Assembly: GCF_017810075.1 (NCBI RefSeq)
Contig: NZ_JADNYK010000007.1
Location: 62,001-126,000, forward strand
Length of the DNA stretch: 64,000 bases
Source of the DNA: Pseudozobellia sp. WGM2
Lineage (GTDB): Bacteria > Bacteroidota > Bacteroidia > Flavobacteriales > Flavobacteriaceae
Direction of reading: 5' to 3'
The position numbers and the translations under genes were made by a program. Below, piece after piece: positions 53,201 through 62,074 of the stretch; within the stretch, counting starts at the first letter, position 1; the number at the start of each line of letters is the position of its first letter. The notes beneath the pieces are model-generated. The model was given only the letters and a program-made list of their open reading frames with translations. It ran no database searches and had not been told where the DNA came from.

Positions 53201-53975
53201 GCGTATGGGAAAACAACGTGTTATTACTTGGGTTGCCCAACTGAAGTATCACCGTTTCATCGGTTTCGGGTATAGCATCGTCATTTATATCAATAAACAT
53301 GTTTACCTGCGTGACACCCGCTGGAAACGAAAACTGATTTTGATTGAGATTATTGACCGCTCTAACCGTATAGTCTTGGTTTCTGGTTGCGGTACTTGTG
53401 TTCATAAAAGAATAAGGTACCGTAATGGGCGCTCCTGTACCGTTCGCCTTATCTAGTTTAAGTACAAATTGCCCAGAAACTTGATTTTCTTCGGCCGCAT
53501 CGCCATTAACCATTTCTAAAGTAAATACGCCTTCATCATCATCAGCGATATTAAGGGTAACTGAATTTTGGGGCCCTATTATTGCTCCTCCCCCATTTGT
53601 TAGTGTTATTATTATGGTTTCGGCACCCTCAACCAATTGGTCTTGCGCAATATTGACATCAACAGTTTCTGATGCATTAACAAAACTAAGATTTACGCTT
53701 CCAGTAAGCTCTTGAAAGTCATCACCCGAAGTCGCTGTACCCGTAACGCTATAAGTAACTATGTTTGTAGAAAAATTATTTGGCGACCTAGAAATTGTAA
53801 AGCTAGCACCATTAGTGTTACCGTTAGTTTCTGCGGCATTGAGATCAGATGAAGTTATAGAAACCGTCTGGGCCATCAAAGAGGGGCCACAAAATAGCAG
53901 CGCTAAAAATAAAAATGCTTTTCCGATGGTTCTCAGGTCATCGTTAAAGCGAGGTTTTTTCTTTTTCATATTCAT
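50295..53975 (-). CDS. Large secreted multidomain protein with Calx-beta, TSP3-like, DUF11 and CHU_C (type IX secretion) domains
   Basis: A 1226-residue cell-surface protein read from ATG 53975, which has a good AAGGACA ribosome-binding sequence; the in-frame ATG at 54020 lacks one and would precede the signal peptide. A signal peptide (about 1-36, ending LMAQ) leads into two Calx-beta domains (about 38-125 and 130-270). Cys-containing Ig-like modules follow (280-745), then a calcium-binding TSP type 3-like stretch (about 750-865, DTDGDGxxD repeats), two DUF11 adhesion repeats (870-975 and 985-1110), and a CHU_C domain at the end (FSPNNDGVND, IFNRYGSLVFEG, DGTYFYVLN). The last is the sorting signal of type IX secretion. 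It is probably a SprB-like adhesin or matrix protein secreted with the PorP/SprF partner. Confidence 0.92.
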   Translation of the reverse strand: MNMKKKKPRFNDDLRTIGKAFLFLALLFCGPSLMAQTVSITSSDLNAAETNGNTNGASFTISRSPNNFSTNIVTYSVTGTATSGDDFQELTGSVNLSFVNASETVDVNIAQDQLVEGAETIIITLTNGGGAIIGPQNSVTLNIADDDEGVFTLEMVNGDAAEENQVSGQFVLKLDKANGTGAPITVPYSFMNTSTATRNQDYTVRAVNNLNQNQFSFPAGVTQVNMFIDINDDAIPETDETVILQLGNPSNNTLFSHTQLPEGQRTITIADNDCIAGDTAPEINARPNTVCNPPNATVNLNAYVVGGGNNAPAGSSLRWSLQQNPTAANQLLPNATISENGTYYAVYWADDNSCASPSDDVTITFVEQPSAGTTTDANACNNPNNEFGPVRVDLDNLIENADAGEWSQTGGPNINIPNSNNLDFRNQAAGSYVFTYTTNPSGPCGSETSTVTITVTDCDPCEAGDNAPPLNNNTPMAFCDDIDDDITLNDYATNSSGPNGSTLRWASDSSDPTGSFVPQNRVNNPLPGTYYGFYYDATNDCASPLLTIDLAVTASPQLLSTEGDERCGSGSLTLTATASENATILWYTQETGGSSIANGANFTTPNLNQTRIYYVEASSNACATDRVAVEAKIAIQPTAGSPQDASSCNNSRFGETILDLDDLFQQSASDGNWAYVSGPGSPTLNTNNIIDFEGLPNGDYLFSYTTTGAEAPCENEVAEITVSISSCDTDDDGDGLLGGVEAALGTDPNNPDTDGDGENDGDEVGDDPNNPIDTDGDGIIDALESSDGDSDNDGTVDELDPGNDNPCVPDNSIGLCDTDEDGISDGDEILNGSDPLDACDPNINHENCDPTPIELEVIKTLDKPDAVVGDEVIFTITLNNQSARKARNIIIGDLLEAGFAYKTHSTSVGTYNQQEGMWTIFEVPAGDSATLTITVDVLEGGPYTNVAELLQSFPEDVTLENNTSEVALNVDLPEGIDLVLEKWARIVDVNDTLNISENRNLSEINPLVGQEVIFTIRVTNKSREDAVSNIQVLDTISEGFEYIAHEALIGTYNLQTGLWIIPELLRNEVAELEIRVTVPETGTFFNNAEIVRSSPLDSEGNYDNNTDRVTVNVSERTQAEFGIIFNQFSPNNDGVNDDLKINKVFIDENGGEQEIDILYDIKIFNRYGSLVFEGNEMSDEIIWDGNREGDEVPDGTYFYVLNVALQEEVEGVDMNTTKKGWIQLIR

Positions 53976-54132
53976 AAACTGTCCTTTGAATTCATTGAAA
54001 TTCAATACACAGCAAAACAAGTAGGTTCTCGCAAAATGGGCCTCAATATTACTAAAAAAATAAACTACGACCGTAAATCTGGGGTTAAATCAAGGTTTGT
54101 ATAGATTAAATACAATTTATACGTATAAAACC

Positions 54133-55020
54133 CTACTTTGGGATATCTGCTGAACGACTTTCTACGCCTTTTACAATTTTTCTTACCAAACCCTGCAAGA
54201 CTTTACCTGGCCCGACTTCAATAAATTCTTTTGCGCCATCTTTAACCATATTCTCTACACTTTGTGTCCACTTAACGGGAGCGGTCAACTGAGAAATCAA
54301 ATTTTTCTTTATTTCCGAGGAATCATTTACCGCGGTAGTCGTCACGTTTTGATACACGGCACATTGGGGTGTGCTAAATGTAGTATTCTCTATAGCGGCA
54401 GCCAGTTCTTCTCGTGCAGGCTCCATTAAAGGCGAATGAAACGCGCCCCCCACGGGAAGCACCAAAGCCCTTCTTGCGCCAGCTTCTTTCATTTTTTCAC
54501 AGGCTGCTTCTATTGCCGGTACTTCACCTGAAATAACCAACTGACCAGGGCAATTGTAGTTGGCGGCAACTACGATACCCGCAGTTTCTTCACATATTTT
54601 TTCAACAACCTCATCAGCCAAACCTAAAACAGCGGCCATCGTACTGGGCTGGATCTCACATGCTTTCTGCATCGCCAGAGCCCGCTGCGAAACCAATTTT
54701 AGACCATCTTCAAAATTCAGGGTACCATTGGCCACCAGTGCAGAAAACTCACCAAGCGAATGACCCGCTACCATATCAGGCTTGAAATCGGCCCCCAATA
54801 CCTTACTAAGAATCACAGAATGTAAAAAAATAGCCGGTTGGGTCACCTTAGTCTGCTTCAAGTCTTCCGCAGTACCCTCGAACATGATATCGGTAATCGA
54901 AAAGCCGAGAATGCCGTTCGCTTGTTCAAACAACTCTTTTGCAACAGGGTACTCGTTGTAAAGGTCTAGCCCCATACCAACGAATTGAGCACCTTGACCC
55001 GGAAATATATATGCGTTCAT
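54133..55020 (-). CDS. fabD: Malonyl-CoA:acyl-carrier-protein transacylase
   Basis: A 295-residue cytoplasmic enzyme of fatty-acid synthesis that loads malonate onto ACP. The nucleophile is Ser88 in GHSLGE, the catalytic His195 lies in GGAFHSPLM, GQGAQFVGMG is at the N-terminus, and Arg117-type binding residues lie in SQRALAMQ. A -7-like box (TATTTTTG, minus strand, 55044-55051) lies about 25 bases upstream. Confidence 0.97.
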   Translation of the reverse strand: MNAYIFPGQGAQFVGMGLDLYNEYPVAKELFEQANGILGFSITDIMFEGTAEDLKQTKVTQPAIFLHSVILSKVLGADFKPDMVAGHSLGEFSALVANGTLNFEDGLKLVSQRALAMQKACEIQPSTMAAVLGLADEVVEKICEETAGIVVAANYNCPGQLVISGEVPAIEAACEKMKEAGARRALVLPVGGAFHSPLMEPAREELAAAIENTTFSTPQCAVYQNVTTTAVNDSSEIKKNLISQLTAPVKWTQSVENMVKDGAKEFIEVGPGKVLQGLVRKIVKGVESRSADIPK

Positions 55021-55135
55021 CTTCTTATTTTTTTAAAACGCGACAAAAATACAAAATAGTTTGCTGGTCGATGATGGTATTAAAACCAATACCGCATCGG
55101 CAGTTAACTATTCAGTACTTCCAAAGTACTAATTA

Positions 55136-55642
55136 CTACTTGAACCAGCCGGAATAGAGAACATAGTTATCAGCGATACGGTCAATTTCACCTGAGCTCA
55201 ATTCAGCACTTATGTCCTTAATTTTCTTGGCGGGCATACCGGCAAAAACACTTCCCGAAGTCACGTGCGTGCCTTTGGTAACTACCGCGCCCGCTGCGAT
55301 AATACTGTTGCTCTCAACGATGCAATCATCCATAACAATGCTTCCCATACCAATGAGCACGTTATCTTTAATAGTACAGCCATGCACTATGGCATTGTGA
55401 CCTATAGATACGTTATTACCGATATTGGTAGGTGATTTTTGATAGGTACAGTGTATAACCGCCCCATCTTGAACGTTCACCTTATCACCCATTTTAATGT
55501 AATGCACATCTCCTCTTAATACTGCATTGAACCATACACTACATTGGTCGCCCATTTCTACCTCACCAACTATGGTAGCATTTTCAGCTATAAAGCAATC
55601 TTCTCCTATTATAGGGCTTTTGCCATTTACAGATTTAATCAT
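55136..55642 (-). CDS. Gamma-carbonic-anhydrase-like hexapeptide-repeat protein
   Basis: A 168-residue left-handed beta-helix protein with repeated hexapeptides (IGEDCFIAENATIVGEVEMG, IGNNVSIGHNAIVHG). Three potential zinc-ligand histidines, His64, His82 and His87, correspond to those of gamma-class carbonic anhydrases (PaaY/YrdA/Cam group). The C-terminal helices complete the trimer unit. It may hydrate CO2 or act as an acyl-CoA thioesterase-like accessory, as known in the group. It is in an operon with the two-component genes upstream (30-base gap). Confidence 0.88.
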   Translation of the reverse strand: MIKSVNGKSPIIGEDCFIAENATIVGEVEMGDQCSVWFNAVLRGDVHYIKMGDKVNVQDGAVIHCTYQKSPTNIGNNVSIGHNAIVHGCTIKDNVLIGMGSIVMDDCIVESNSIIAAGAVVTKGTHVTSGSVFAGMPAKKIKDISAELSSGEIDRIADNYVLYSGWFK

Positions 55643-55672
55643 AATCTCAACTCTAATTTTATATGACCCTAT

Positions 55673-56401
55673 TTAAAAGTAGGCCAAAAGTTCTTTCTTC
55701 TTTGACGCCGATACCAAAAGCTCTTTGCCATTACTCACCACAACGCTACCCCCTTTGCCCCTTCTATACTTTACCACTTCATTCACATTTACCAGATACG
55801 ATTTATGAATTCGTGCAAACGTATAGGTAGAAAGGGCTTCTTCAAAATATTTCAAAGTTTTGCTGACTAAAATTTTCTTGTTCTCTAAATAAATCTCGGT
55901 ATAATTATCATCTGCCTTACAATAAAGAATATCGGCTACATTCAATACTTGAAAGCCATCTTGCTGCGGTATCGTTATCTTACCGTTTACAGATTTGAAC
56001 TTGGGCCGCAGCACGGTATCTTCAAGGTCATTTTCTTTCTCTTTAACCTCAACAACATATTCTACTGCCTTAATCAATTCATCGATATTGATGGGCTTCG
56101 TCAAATAATAAGCTGCGTGGTGATTGAGCGCATCTTTGGCATAGTGGTCATATGCGGTCACAAAGACCGTCTCAAAAGTGCGGTCAGGAACTTTATCCAA
56201 AAGGTCGAATGCATTGCCAAAAGGCATTTCAACATCTAAAAACACCAAATCTAGCTGGTGCTTCTCAATCAGTTCAAGGCCTTTTTGAATAGAATCGGCC
56301 TCACCCAACAACTCTACATTTGGACAATATTTAGTCAGATAATTACGTAAGATTTCCCGACTGTTGACCTCATCTTCTACTAGTATCGCTTTCAGTTTCA
56401 T
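55673..56401 (-). CDS. LytTR-family response regulator
   Basis: A 242-residue response regulator. The receiver domain (1-120) has acidic residues at Asp10-Glu11, the phosphoacceptor Asp56 (VFLDVEMP) and Lys102 (LTKPI). The LytTR DNA-binding domain (about 140-242) has ILYCKADDNYTEIYL and SYLVNVNEVVKYRRGKGGSV. The kinase is encoded 22 bases upstream and probably phosphorylates it. Its DNA targets are unknown. Confidence 0.95.
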   Translation of the reverse strand: MKLKAILVEDEVNSREILRNYLTKYCPNVELLGEADSIQKGLELIEKHQLDLVFLDVEMPFGNAFDLLDKVPDRTFETVFVTAYDHYAKDALNHHAAYYLTKPINIDELIKAVEYVVEVKEKENDLEDTVLRPKFKSVNGKITIPQQDGFQVLNVADILYCKADDNYTEIYLENKKILVSKTLKYFEEALSTYTFARIHKSYLVNVNEVVKYRRGKGGSVVVSNGKELLVSASKKKELLAYF

Positions 56402-56422
56402 TGCTCTATTTTTAGCATTGAC

Positions 56423-58351
56423 CTAGTCTTTTTTCAATGTAAAGACCACCTTGGTACCCGACCCATCAGTTTCTAAATCAGAAATCAGTACATCAAGCTT
56501 GTCTTTATACATATCATTCAATATGGCAATCCGTTTTTTAATGTTACCCATGCCTTTTGATTTTTGTTTTCGTTGATTTTGAGTTTTCAGCTCAGCCGAT
56601 TTCTTACGCCCGATTCCGTTATCGGAAATAGTAATAACTACGGAGCTCGCATTTCTTTGTTCTATATCGATATGTAAAAATCCCTTTTCCTTTTTGTATC
56701 GAAGTCCGTGCCAAATGGCATTTTCAATATAGGGCTGTAATAACATAGGTGGAATTTGAAACGCCTCAACATTTGTTGCTTCGCTAATATTCACTTCAAA
56801 ATCAAATTTTTCAGGAAACCTTGAATGCTCCAATTTTAGATACAAACGGAGTAGTTCAATTTCCTTTGTGAGCGGTATAAAGTCTTCCTCAGAATTTTCC
56901 AGCACCGACCTCATCAGCGTAGAAAACTCGCTAAGATATCTATTGGCGCTACGCTCATCACTCTTTGCTATATAATTATTGACCGAGTTCAGGGCGTTAA
57001 ATATAAAGTGGGGATTCATTTGAGAACGTAGTGATTTTAGGGCCAACAAGTTATTGGCTAGCTTTTGCTGTTGATTGCTACGATAGAAAAAGAAAGTGGC
57101 CAAACCCAAGAATATCATTACCAAAATAAGGGAGTAGATGACCCACTTCTGTCTTTTATTGGTTTCTTGAACCAGTTCTTGCTCGGTACGTGCTAGGTCG
57201 TATTTGCTCTGCGAGAGTTCTCGTTCTTGCTCTAAACCTGATATACGGCTTTGCTTGGCCGATATTTCTCGATTGAACCGGGCAGCCCGTGCTATTTCTT
57301 GCTCTTTACGAATGTACAACGTATCGACAAGCGCCACGTAATCGCGGTAGGTTTCAAAAGCCTTTGTATACTCTCCTTTAAACTCGAACACCTCTGAAAG
57401 TTTACGGGTCGCATCTTTTTGAACCACCACATCATCATCGGAGCCGGCCTGTTCTATACTTTCTTTAAGATAGGGTATGGCCTCGTCGTATTTGTCTTGG
57501 GCGATATAGGCATTCGCGATTTTATAATTGATTCTTTGGGCCGTAATCGAATCGGACTTCGAAATATTTTGCTGACGGACAGCCCTTTTCTTCGGTAAAC
57601 TGTTGAGCTCGCCCAAACTCTCTTTACGCAATTCTATTTCGGCCCCGTATTCACTTTTTTGATTGTAATAATCCGCTACTTTTTCTTTTTCTTGAAGTGC
57701 TCTTTCCGGCGGTAGACTTTTAGATAGTTGTAGCGAACTGTTGTAATAAGCATCGGCTTCAACAAGTTTATCACCTTCGGCATAGGCATCTGCAATTTTA
57801 GAGTTTAAATCTGCCAATTTGGGCGTAATTTGGTTCATTCGCGCCAACTTAGCCCCTTCTTCATAAAAGGCAACCGCCCTTTCATACTGCGTTAAACCTT
57901 TATAAGCATCGCCTAATGTCTCATAGAGGGTCACTTTCTGATACGGAATCAAGTTTTTTATTTTTAATAAGGGCGAGAGTACGGTCTCCGCTTCTGAAAA
58001 CTGTTCGTTCTGAATATAAGTTTGCCCAAGCAACAATGTTGTTTTCGAGGTTTTGTTCGCCTCTAGCGCATCTTCGTAATTGGTAATCGCCAGATCGTAC
58101 TGTTGGTGATATTGATATACTTCCCCAAGAACTGTAAGCGATTCAGCTAATCTTTCTTTATCGCCGGCTTTACCCAGCTCTGCAATAGATTGGGCAACAA
58201 AATCTATACTTCGTTCAATATTTTCCTTTTTATAATAATGAGCAGAATCTAGGTGAGACTGATGCATAGACGCTTGCTTGCTACGTGATTGTGCAAAGCC
58301 GACCGTGCCAGTGACCAAAAATAAAATCAATATGTAGCGGTGTACGAACAT
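56423..58351 (-). CDS. TPR sensor histidine kinase of the LytS/YehU-like family
   Basis: A 642-residue inner-membrane kinase. A signal peptide (1-20, VGFAQ) and TPR repeats (about 35-345, including DLAITNYEDALEANK and YERAVAFYEEGAKLAR) form the periplasmic sensor. A membrane helix lies at 403-424. The His_kinase dimerisation segment has His448 in RSQMNPHFIFNALNSVNN. The ATPase domain has the N-box (PYIENAIWHGLRYK), DNGIGRKKS and GMGNIKKRIAILN. The TPR periplasmic domain is common in Bacteroidota LytTR systems, and its ligand cannot be told from sequence. Confidence 0.95.
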   Translation of the reverse strand: MFVHRYILILFLVTGTVGFAQSRSKQASMHQSHLDSAHYYKKENIERSIDFVAQSIAELGKAGDKERLAESLTVLGEVYQYHQQYDLAITNYEDALEANKTSKTTLLLGQTYIQNEQFSEAETVLSPLLKIKNLIPYQKVTLYETLGDAYKGLTQYERAVAFYEEGAKLARMNQITPKLADLNSKIADAYAEGDKLVEADAYYNSSLQLSKSLPPERALQEKEKVADYYNQKSEYGAEIELRKESLGELNSLPKKRAVRQQNISKSDSITAQRINYKIANAYIAQDKYDEAIPYLKESIEQAGSDDDVVVQKDATRKLSEVFEFKGEYTKAFETYRDYVALVDTLYIRKEQEIARAARFNREISAKQSRISGLEQERELSQSKYDLARTEQELVQETNKRQKWVIYSLILVMIFLGLATFFFYRSNQQQKLANNLLALKSLRSQMNPHFIFNALNSVNNYIAKSDERSANRYLSEFSTLMRSVLENSEEDFIPLTKEIELLRLYLKLEHSRFPEKFDFEVNISEATNVEAFQIPPMLLQPYIENAIWHGLRYKKEKGFLHIDIEQRNASSVVITISDNGIGRKKSAELKTQNQRKQKSKGMGNIKKRIAILNDMYKDKLDVLISDLETDGSGTKVVFTLKKD

Positions 58352-58621
58352 ATGAACGATTGTAATGTAAACTTAGATGAATTATATGATCCAAAAAAAT
58401 GCCTGTTTGACTACAGACCCCATAAAGACTACCATTCTTAGGCTTTCACTAAACCATATTGCCAGTTACCTTACTTAAAATACCGTTTTACTCATTCTCT
58501 ATTTTTTCTTAGGGAAGTCGAAACTAGTTTTACCCCAGAATATTCATTAATAGAATTATTAATCGCTTCTTGAAGGATTCATTTCATCTTATATCCAACG
58601 GGAAAACTCAAAACAAAACAT

Positions 58622-59806
58622 ATGAAAACCAAAAGACTGATTTTTTCAGGATTGTTATTGGCCTTTACCGTATCGATCTACAGTTGTGAATTTAAAAAGG
58701 AAAGAAATAGCACTAAATCTTTATTGGCCGAGGTTTTACCCGAAAATGATAAAGAAATTGAACCTAAGAAAAATACGGTACAGATTGCTTTGTTGTTAGA
58801 TACCAGTAATAGTATGGATGGTTTAATCAACCAAGCGAAGGCCCAACTCTGGGATGTAGTGAACAAGTTCACGCATGCCAAATGTGGTGACGATTCTCGG
58901 CCCGATTTACAAATTGCACTTTACCAATATGGTAACGACAACCTATCTTACCGTGAGGGATATGTTCAGCAAGTACTCGATTTTACCGGAGACCTTGATG
59001 AAATTTCAGAAAAACTTTTCTCTTTGACCACCAACGGAGGTGAAGAGTTTTGCGGTACCGTCATTCACAAATCATTACGACAATTGAATTGGGCCAAAAA
59101 TCCTGATAATCTCAAGATGATTTTCATAGCCGGAAACGAACCTTTTACACAAGGGGAAACCCATTATAAAGATGCCGCGTCTAATGCAAAAGAGAAAGAT
59201 GTTATCGTAAATACCATTTTTTGCGGCAACTACGAACAAGGTATTCATGGTAAATGGAAAGAAGGAGCGCTTCTCGCAGGCGGAGACTACATGGCCATAG
59301 ACCATAATCGTGAAATCGTTCATATAAACACACCCTATGACGACGCCATTATCGATTATAATACCAAGCTTAACGACACTTACATTTCTTACGGAAGTCT
59401 AGGAAGCTTAAAAAAAGAAAAGCAGGCCGCTCAAGATGATAACGCTGCGGAACTTCAAGAAGCCGTAGTGGTAAAAAGAGCCGTAAGCAAAAGCTCACGT
59501 TTGTACAACAACAAAGATTGGGATTTGGTAGACGCCTCTAACGAGGAAGATTTCAGTGTTGGTTCGGTCGATAAAGAAGATTTACCCAAAGAGCTTAGAA
59601 ATAAATCTCCCGAGGAAATTGAAACCTACATCTCAGAAAAAAAACAGGAACGTGCCAAAATTCAGGAGAAAATACAAGAACTCAATAAAAAAAGAGAAAA
59701 GTACATTGTCGAAAATCAAGATGAAAATAAATCTGGCGAACTGGAAAATGCTATGATCAACGCCATTAAAAAACAAGCAGAAGAAAAAAATTATCGCTGG
59801 GATTAA
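58622..59806 (+). CDS. vWA-domain lipoprotein
   Basis: A 394-residue lipoprotein with lipobox SIYSC (Cys22). A von Willebrand factor A domain spans about 53-235. Its MIDAS metal site is DTSNSMDG (60-67), with further segments LQIALYQYGND, GGEEFCGTVIHKSLRQLNW and NTIFCGNYEQG. The C-terminal 90 residues are highly charged and should form a coiled coil (PEEIETYISEKKQERAKI, QELNKKREKY). Its role is unknown; the vWA domain suggests metal-dependent protein binding at the envelope. It stands alone between divergent and convergent genes. Confidence 0.88.
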   Translation: MKTKRLIFSGLLLAFTVSIYSCEFKKERNSTKSLLAEVLPENDKEIEPKKNTVQIALLLDTSNSMDGLINQAKAQLWDVVNKFTHAKCGDDSRPDLQIALYQYGNDNLSYREGYVQQVLDFTGDLDEISEKLFSLTTNGGEEFCGTVIHKSLRQLNWAKNPDNLKMIFIAGNEPFTQGETHYKDAASNAKEKDVIVNTIFCGNYEQGIHGKWKEGALLAGGDYMAIDHNREIVHINTPYDDAIIDYNTKLNDTYISYGSLGSLKKEKQAAQDDNAAELQEAVVVKRAVSKSSRLYNNKDWDLVDASNEEDFSVGSVDKEDLPKELRNKSPEEIETYISEKKQERAKIQEKIQELNKKREKYIVENQDENKSGELENAMINAIKKQAEEKNYRWD

Positions 59807-59829
59807 TCGTATTTAAAGGCATAAACCAC

Positions 59830-59867
59830 ACGCTTTGGGCAGACTTTTGCCTAAAGCGTTTTTATTG
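59830..59867. terminator. Rho-independent terminator between convergent genes
   Basis: ACGCTTTGGGCA (59830-59841) pairs with TGCCTAAAGCGT (59848-59859), twelve pairs with one G-T and a six-base loop, followed by TTTTTATT. It serves the vWA gene, and its T-run touches the end of the PorP/SprF-like gene on the other strand. Confidence 0.9.
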
Positions 59868-60875
59868 TGCAGAAGGGCAATAGCAATCGTATTTTCGTTC
59901 TGTTTGGCCGAAGTCGTAACCAATCGTAATCTGATGAAAGCCACCGCTGTCAAAACGAATATCACCTGATTGGTACGAATAGTTATAGGAGACCATAAAA
60001 TTCTTGATATTGGCACCTACGATGGGCGTGAACAGCTGTAAGCGCTGCTCGCCAAAACTATCATCGGTCACAAAAAGAGCCCCGTCAAGGCTTCTTCGAT
60101 ACGAAAGGCCTCCCCAAATTCTTCCGAAATCGACATCTTTATAAACTTTGGCGTTGAAATCAATTGTTTTTTCTGCAGTAAAATCGGTCATTTGAAAAAG
60201 TACGGAAGGTTCGTATTGCCATTCTTGTTTTCCAAATACGTATCCTGCGGAAATCAGATATCTTCTTAGGTTGTCGATAACCGGTATATTGTCGTTACCC
60301 TTTCCATAACGGTATAAATTACGATCACTTGCCAAAAGGTTATTGATGGCAAAATGTGCATAGAACTCCATAAGGTTATAAGAAAGTCCCAAATCCATAT
60401 TAAAATAGCCTTCGCTCAATTTGGTTCCAGCTATCGCGTCATCGGGTTGCACTGAACGAAATTCCGATTCATCTAAACTGCTTTGTAAATAGGTCGGGCT
60501 CAAACCAAAAGAGACTTGATTCAAATATCGAGCATCGCCACCTAACTTTAAATGGTGGGCATAGGTTAGTTTCAACCCTGTTTGCGCGTGGTAACCGTTG
60601 GCATCATTAAAGAATATAGCACCAACTCCACTATTGCTCTCCCCTATTCTAAAATTCGCGTTTAACGTTTGTAGGTTAGGCGCATCTTCAACACTAAACC
60701 ATTGCATTCTTGCGGTGGCCCTTATTTTACCACCTTCGCTGATACCGGCCATTGAGGGGTAGACCAAATAATAGTTATCCGCCAAGTAATCAAAATATAC
60801 CGGTATACCCTCTTGTGCATTGGTTTGAAATCCGAACAGAAGGGAAACGAGCAACAATAATAAACGATGTTTCAT
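59862..60875 (-). CDS. Second PorP/SprF-family protein
   Basis: A 337-residue outer-membrane beta-barrel protein of the type IX secretion/gliding PorP/SprF family. The signal peptide ends near QTNA (residue 20). Family features are YFDYLADNYYLVYPSMAG near the start and an aromatic strand pattern with FNDANGYHAQTGLKL and GGLSYRRSLDG. The end (YYCPSAQ-like, with CYCPSAQ) has a short Cys pair. It is not next to an adhesin or OmpA gene in this window, unlike the first copy at 49306-50295. Confidence 0.85.
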   Translation of the reverse strand: MKHRLLLLLVSLLFGFQTNAQEGIPVYFDYLADNYYLVYPSMAGISEGGKIRATARMQWFSVEDAPNLQTLNANFRIGESNSGVGAIFFNDANGYHAQTGLKLTYAHHLKLGGDARYLNQVSFGLSPTYLQSSLDESEFRSVQPDDAIAGTKLSEGYFNMDLGLSYNLMEFYAHFAINNLLASDRNLYRYGKGNDNIPVIDNLRRYLISAGYVFGKQEWQYEPSVLFQMTDFTAEKTIDFNAKVYKDVDFGRIWGGLSYRRSLDGALFVTDDSFGEQRLQLFTPIVGANIKNFMVSYNYSYQSGDIRFDSGGFHQITIGYDFGQTERKYDCYCPSAQ

Positions 60876-61042
60876 TTACGTAAGGTATGGCTGGGTATAG
60901 AGAATCGACTAAATTTATGGTATAACGGATGAAATACCACAATATTATGTATCAGCGACATAGCCCTACGAGTTATCACAGTGAGACAAACGATGCCAAG
61001 CTAAAAAATTACAACAATAACGAATCAATACCCGCTATGAAA

Positions 61043-61073
61043 TTGAACCTGATCTTTTAATATCGTATTTTTG
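61043..61073 (+). promoter_or_regulatory. Promoter of the Nfu-like gene
   Basis: TTG (61043-61045), 20 bases, then TATTTTTG (61066-61073), a good match to the Bacteroidota consensus. Transcription should start near 61080, about ten bases before the start codon. Confidence 0.6.
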
Positions 61074-61089
61074 TCACAAATAAATCGCA

Positions 61090-61995
61090 ATGAAAGAATA
61101 CAACATAACCGTAGTAAATACGAACAACCCTAAGATACTTAAATTTGAGACGAATCATCTCTTGACCAAGGGTAAGAACTACGAATTCAAAAATATTGAC
61201 GATGCCAAAATATCACCCTTGGCCCAACAGTTATTCTACCTTCCTTTCATAAAGACGGTTTATATCTCAGGTAATTTCGTCGGACTAGAACGTTTTGATA
61301 TTGTTGAATGGGATGATGTCAAAGGCGAGGTGGCCCAGCAGTTGGTAGAATACCTGAATGCCGGTGAACCTATCGTAAATGAAGAAGAGACCAAACAAAA
61401 AGAGGCTATAACTGTATATGCAGAGGTTACCCCTAACCCGGCGGTTATGAAATTTGTAGCCAATAAACGTATCGTACCAGGTACTTTTGAATTTAAAAAT
61501 ATTGACGAAGCCAAAGATTCTCCATTGGCCAAAGAACTTTTTCAATTTCCGTTTGTGAAAGAAATATTCTTTGACTTGAACTATGTTTCGGTAACTAAAT
61601 ATGATGTGGCCGAATGGGACGATATTACCATGAGCTTACGTGAACTGGTTCGTGATTATCTGGCCGACGGTAAAGAAGTAGTTTCAGAAAGCGCCACGGC
61701 ACAGAGCCCTAACAGCAATGAAGCTGTATCGGCTACACCCAACCCTGATTTAGACGACACTTCTCAACAGATCGTTGATATTCTTGAAGAATATGTAAAA
61801 CCTGCCGTTGCTAGTGATGGCGGAAATATTTTGTTTCAATCTTACGAAGAAGAAAGTAAGACTGTTAATGTTATCTTACAAGGCGCATGCAGTGGTTGTC
61901 CTTCATCCACATTTACACTGAAAAATGGAATAGAGACAATGCTTAAGAATATGATGGGTGACAAGGTGAACGAAGTTGTTGCCCTAAATGGCTAA
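61090..61995 (+). CDS. Nfu-type iron-sulfur cluster scaffold with duplicated N-terminal domain
   Basis: A 301-residue cytoplasmic protein that carries and delivers Fe-S clusters. Two Nfu N-terminal domains are seen: about 1-95 and 108-200, each with a (K/R)FEFKNIDDAK-like segment and a LFxxPFVKxxF segment, about 105 residues apart. The NifU-like domain at the C-terminus (about 230-301) has Cys267 and Cys270 in GACSGCPSS, the cluster-binding CxxC. An acidic, Ala/Ser/Thr-rich linker joins them. It has its own promoter. Confidence 0.95.
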   Translation: MKEYNITVVNTNNPKILKFETNHLLTKGKNYEFKNIDDAKISPLAQQLFYLPFIKTVYISGNFVGLERFDIVEWDDVKGEVAQQLVEYLNAGEPIVNEEETKQKEAITVYAEVTPNPAVMKFVANKRIVPGTFEFKNIDEAKDSPLAKELFQFPFVKEIFFDLNYVSVTKYDVAEWDDITMSLRELVRDYLADGKEVVSESATAQSPNSNEAVSATPNPDLDDTSQQIVDILEEYVKPAVASDGGNILFQSYEEESKTVNVILQGACSGCPSSTFTLKNGIETMLKNMMGDKVNEVVALNG

Positions 61996-62074
61996 TGGAT
62001 TCACATTTTAAGGGTTTCTGTTAATTTTCCGTTTCATATTGCGTATCTTGAGATAAATCTAAAAATAAGCAATT

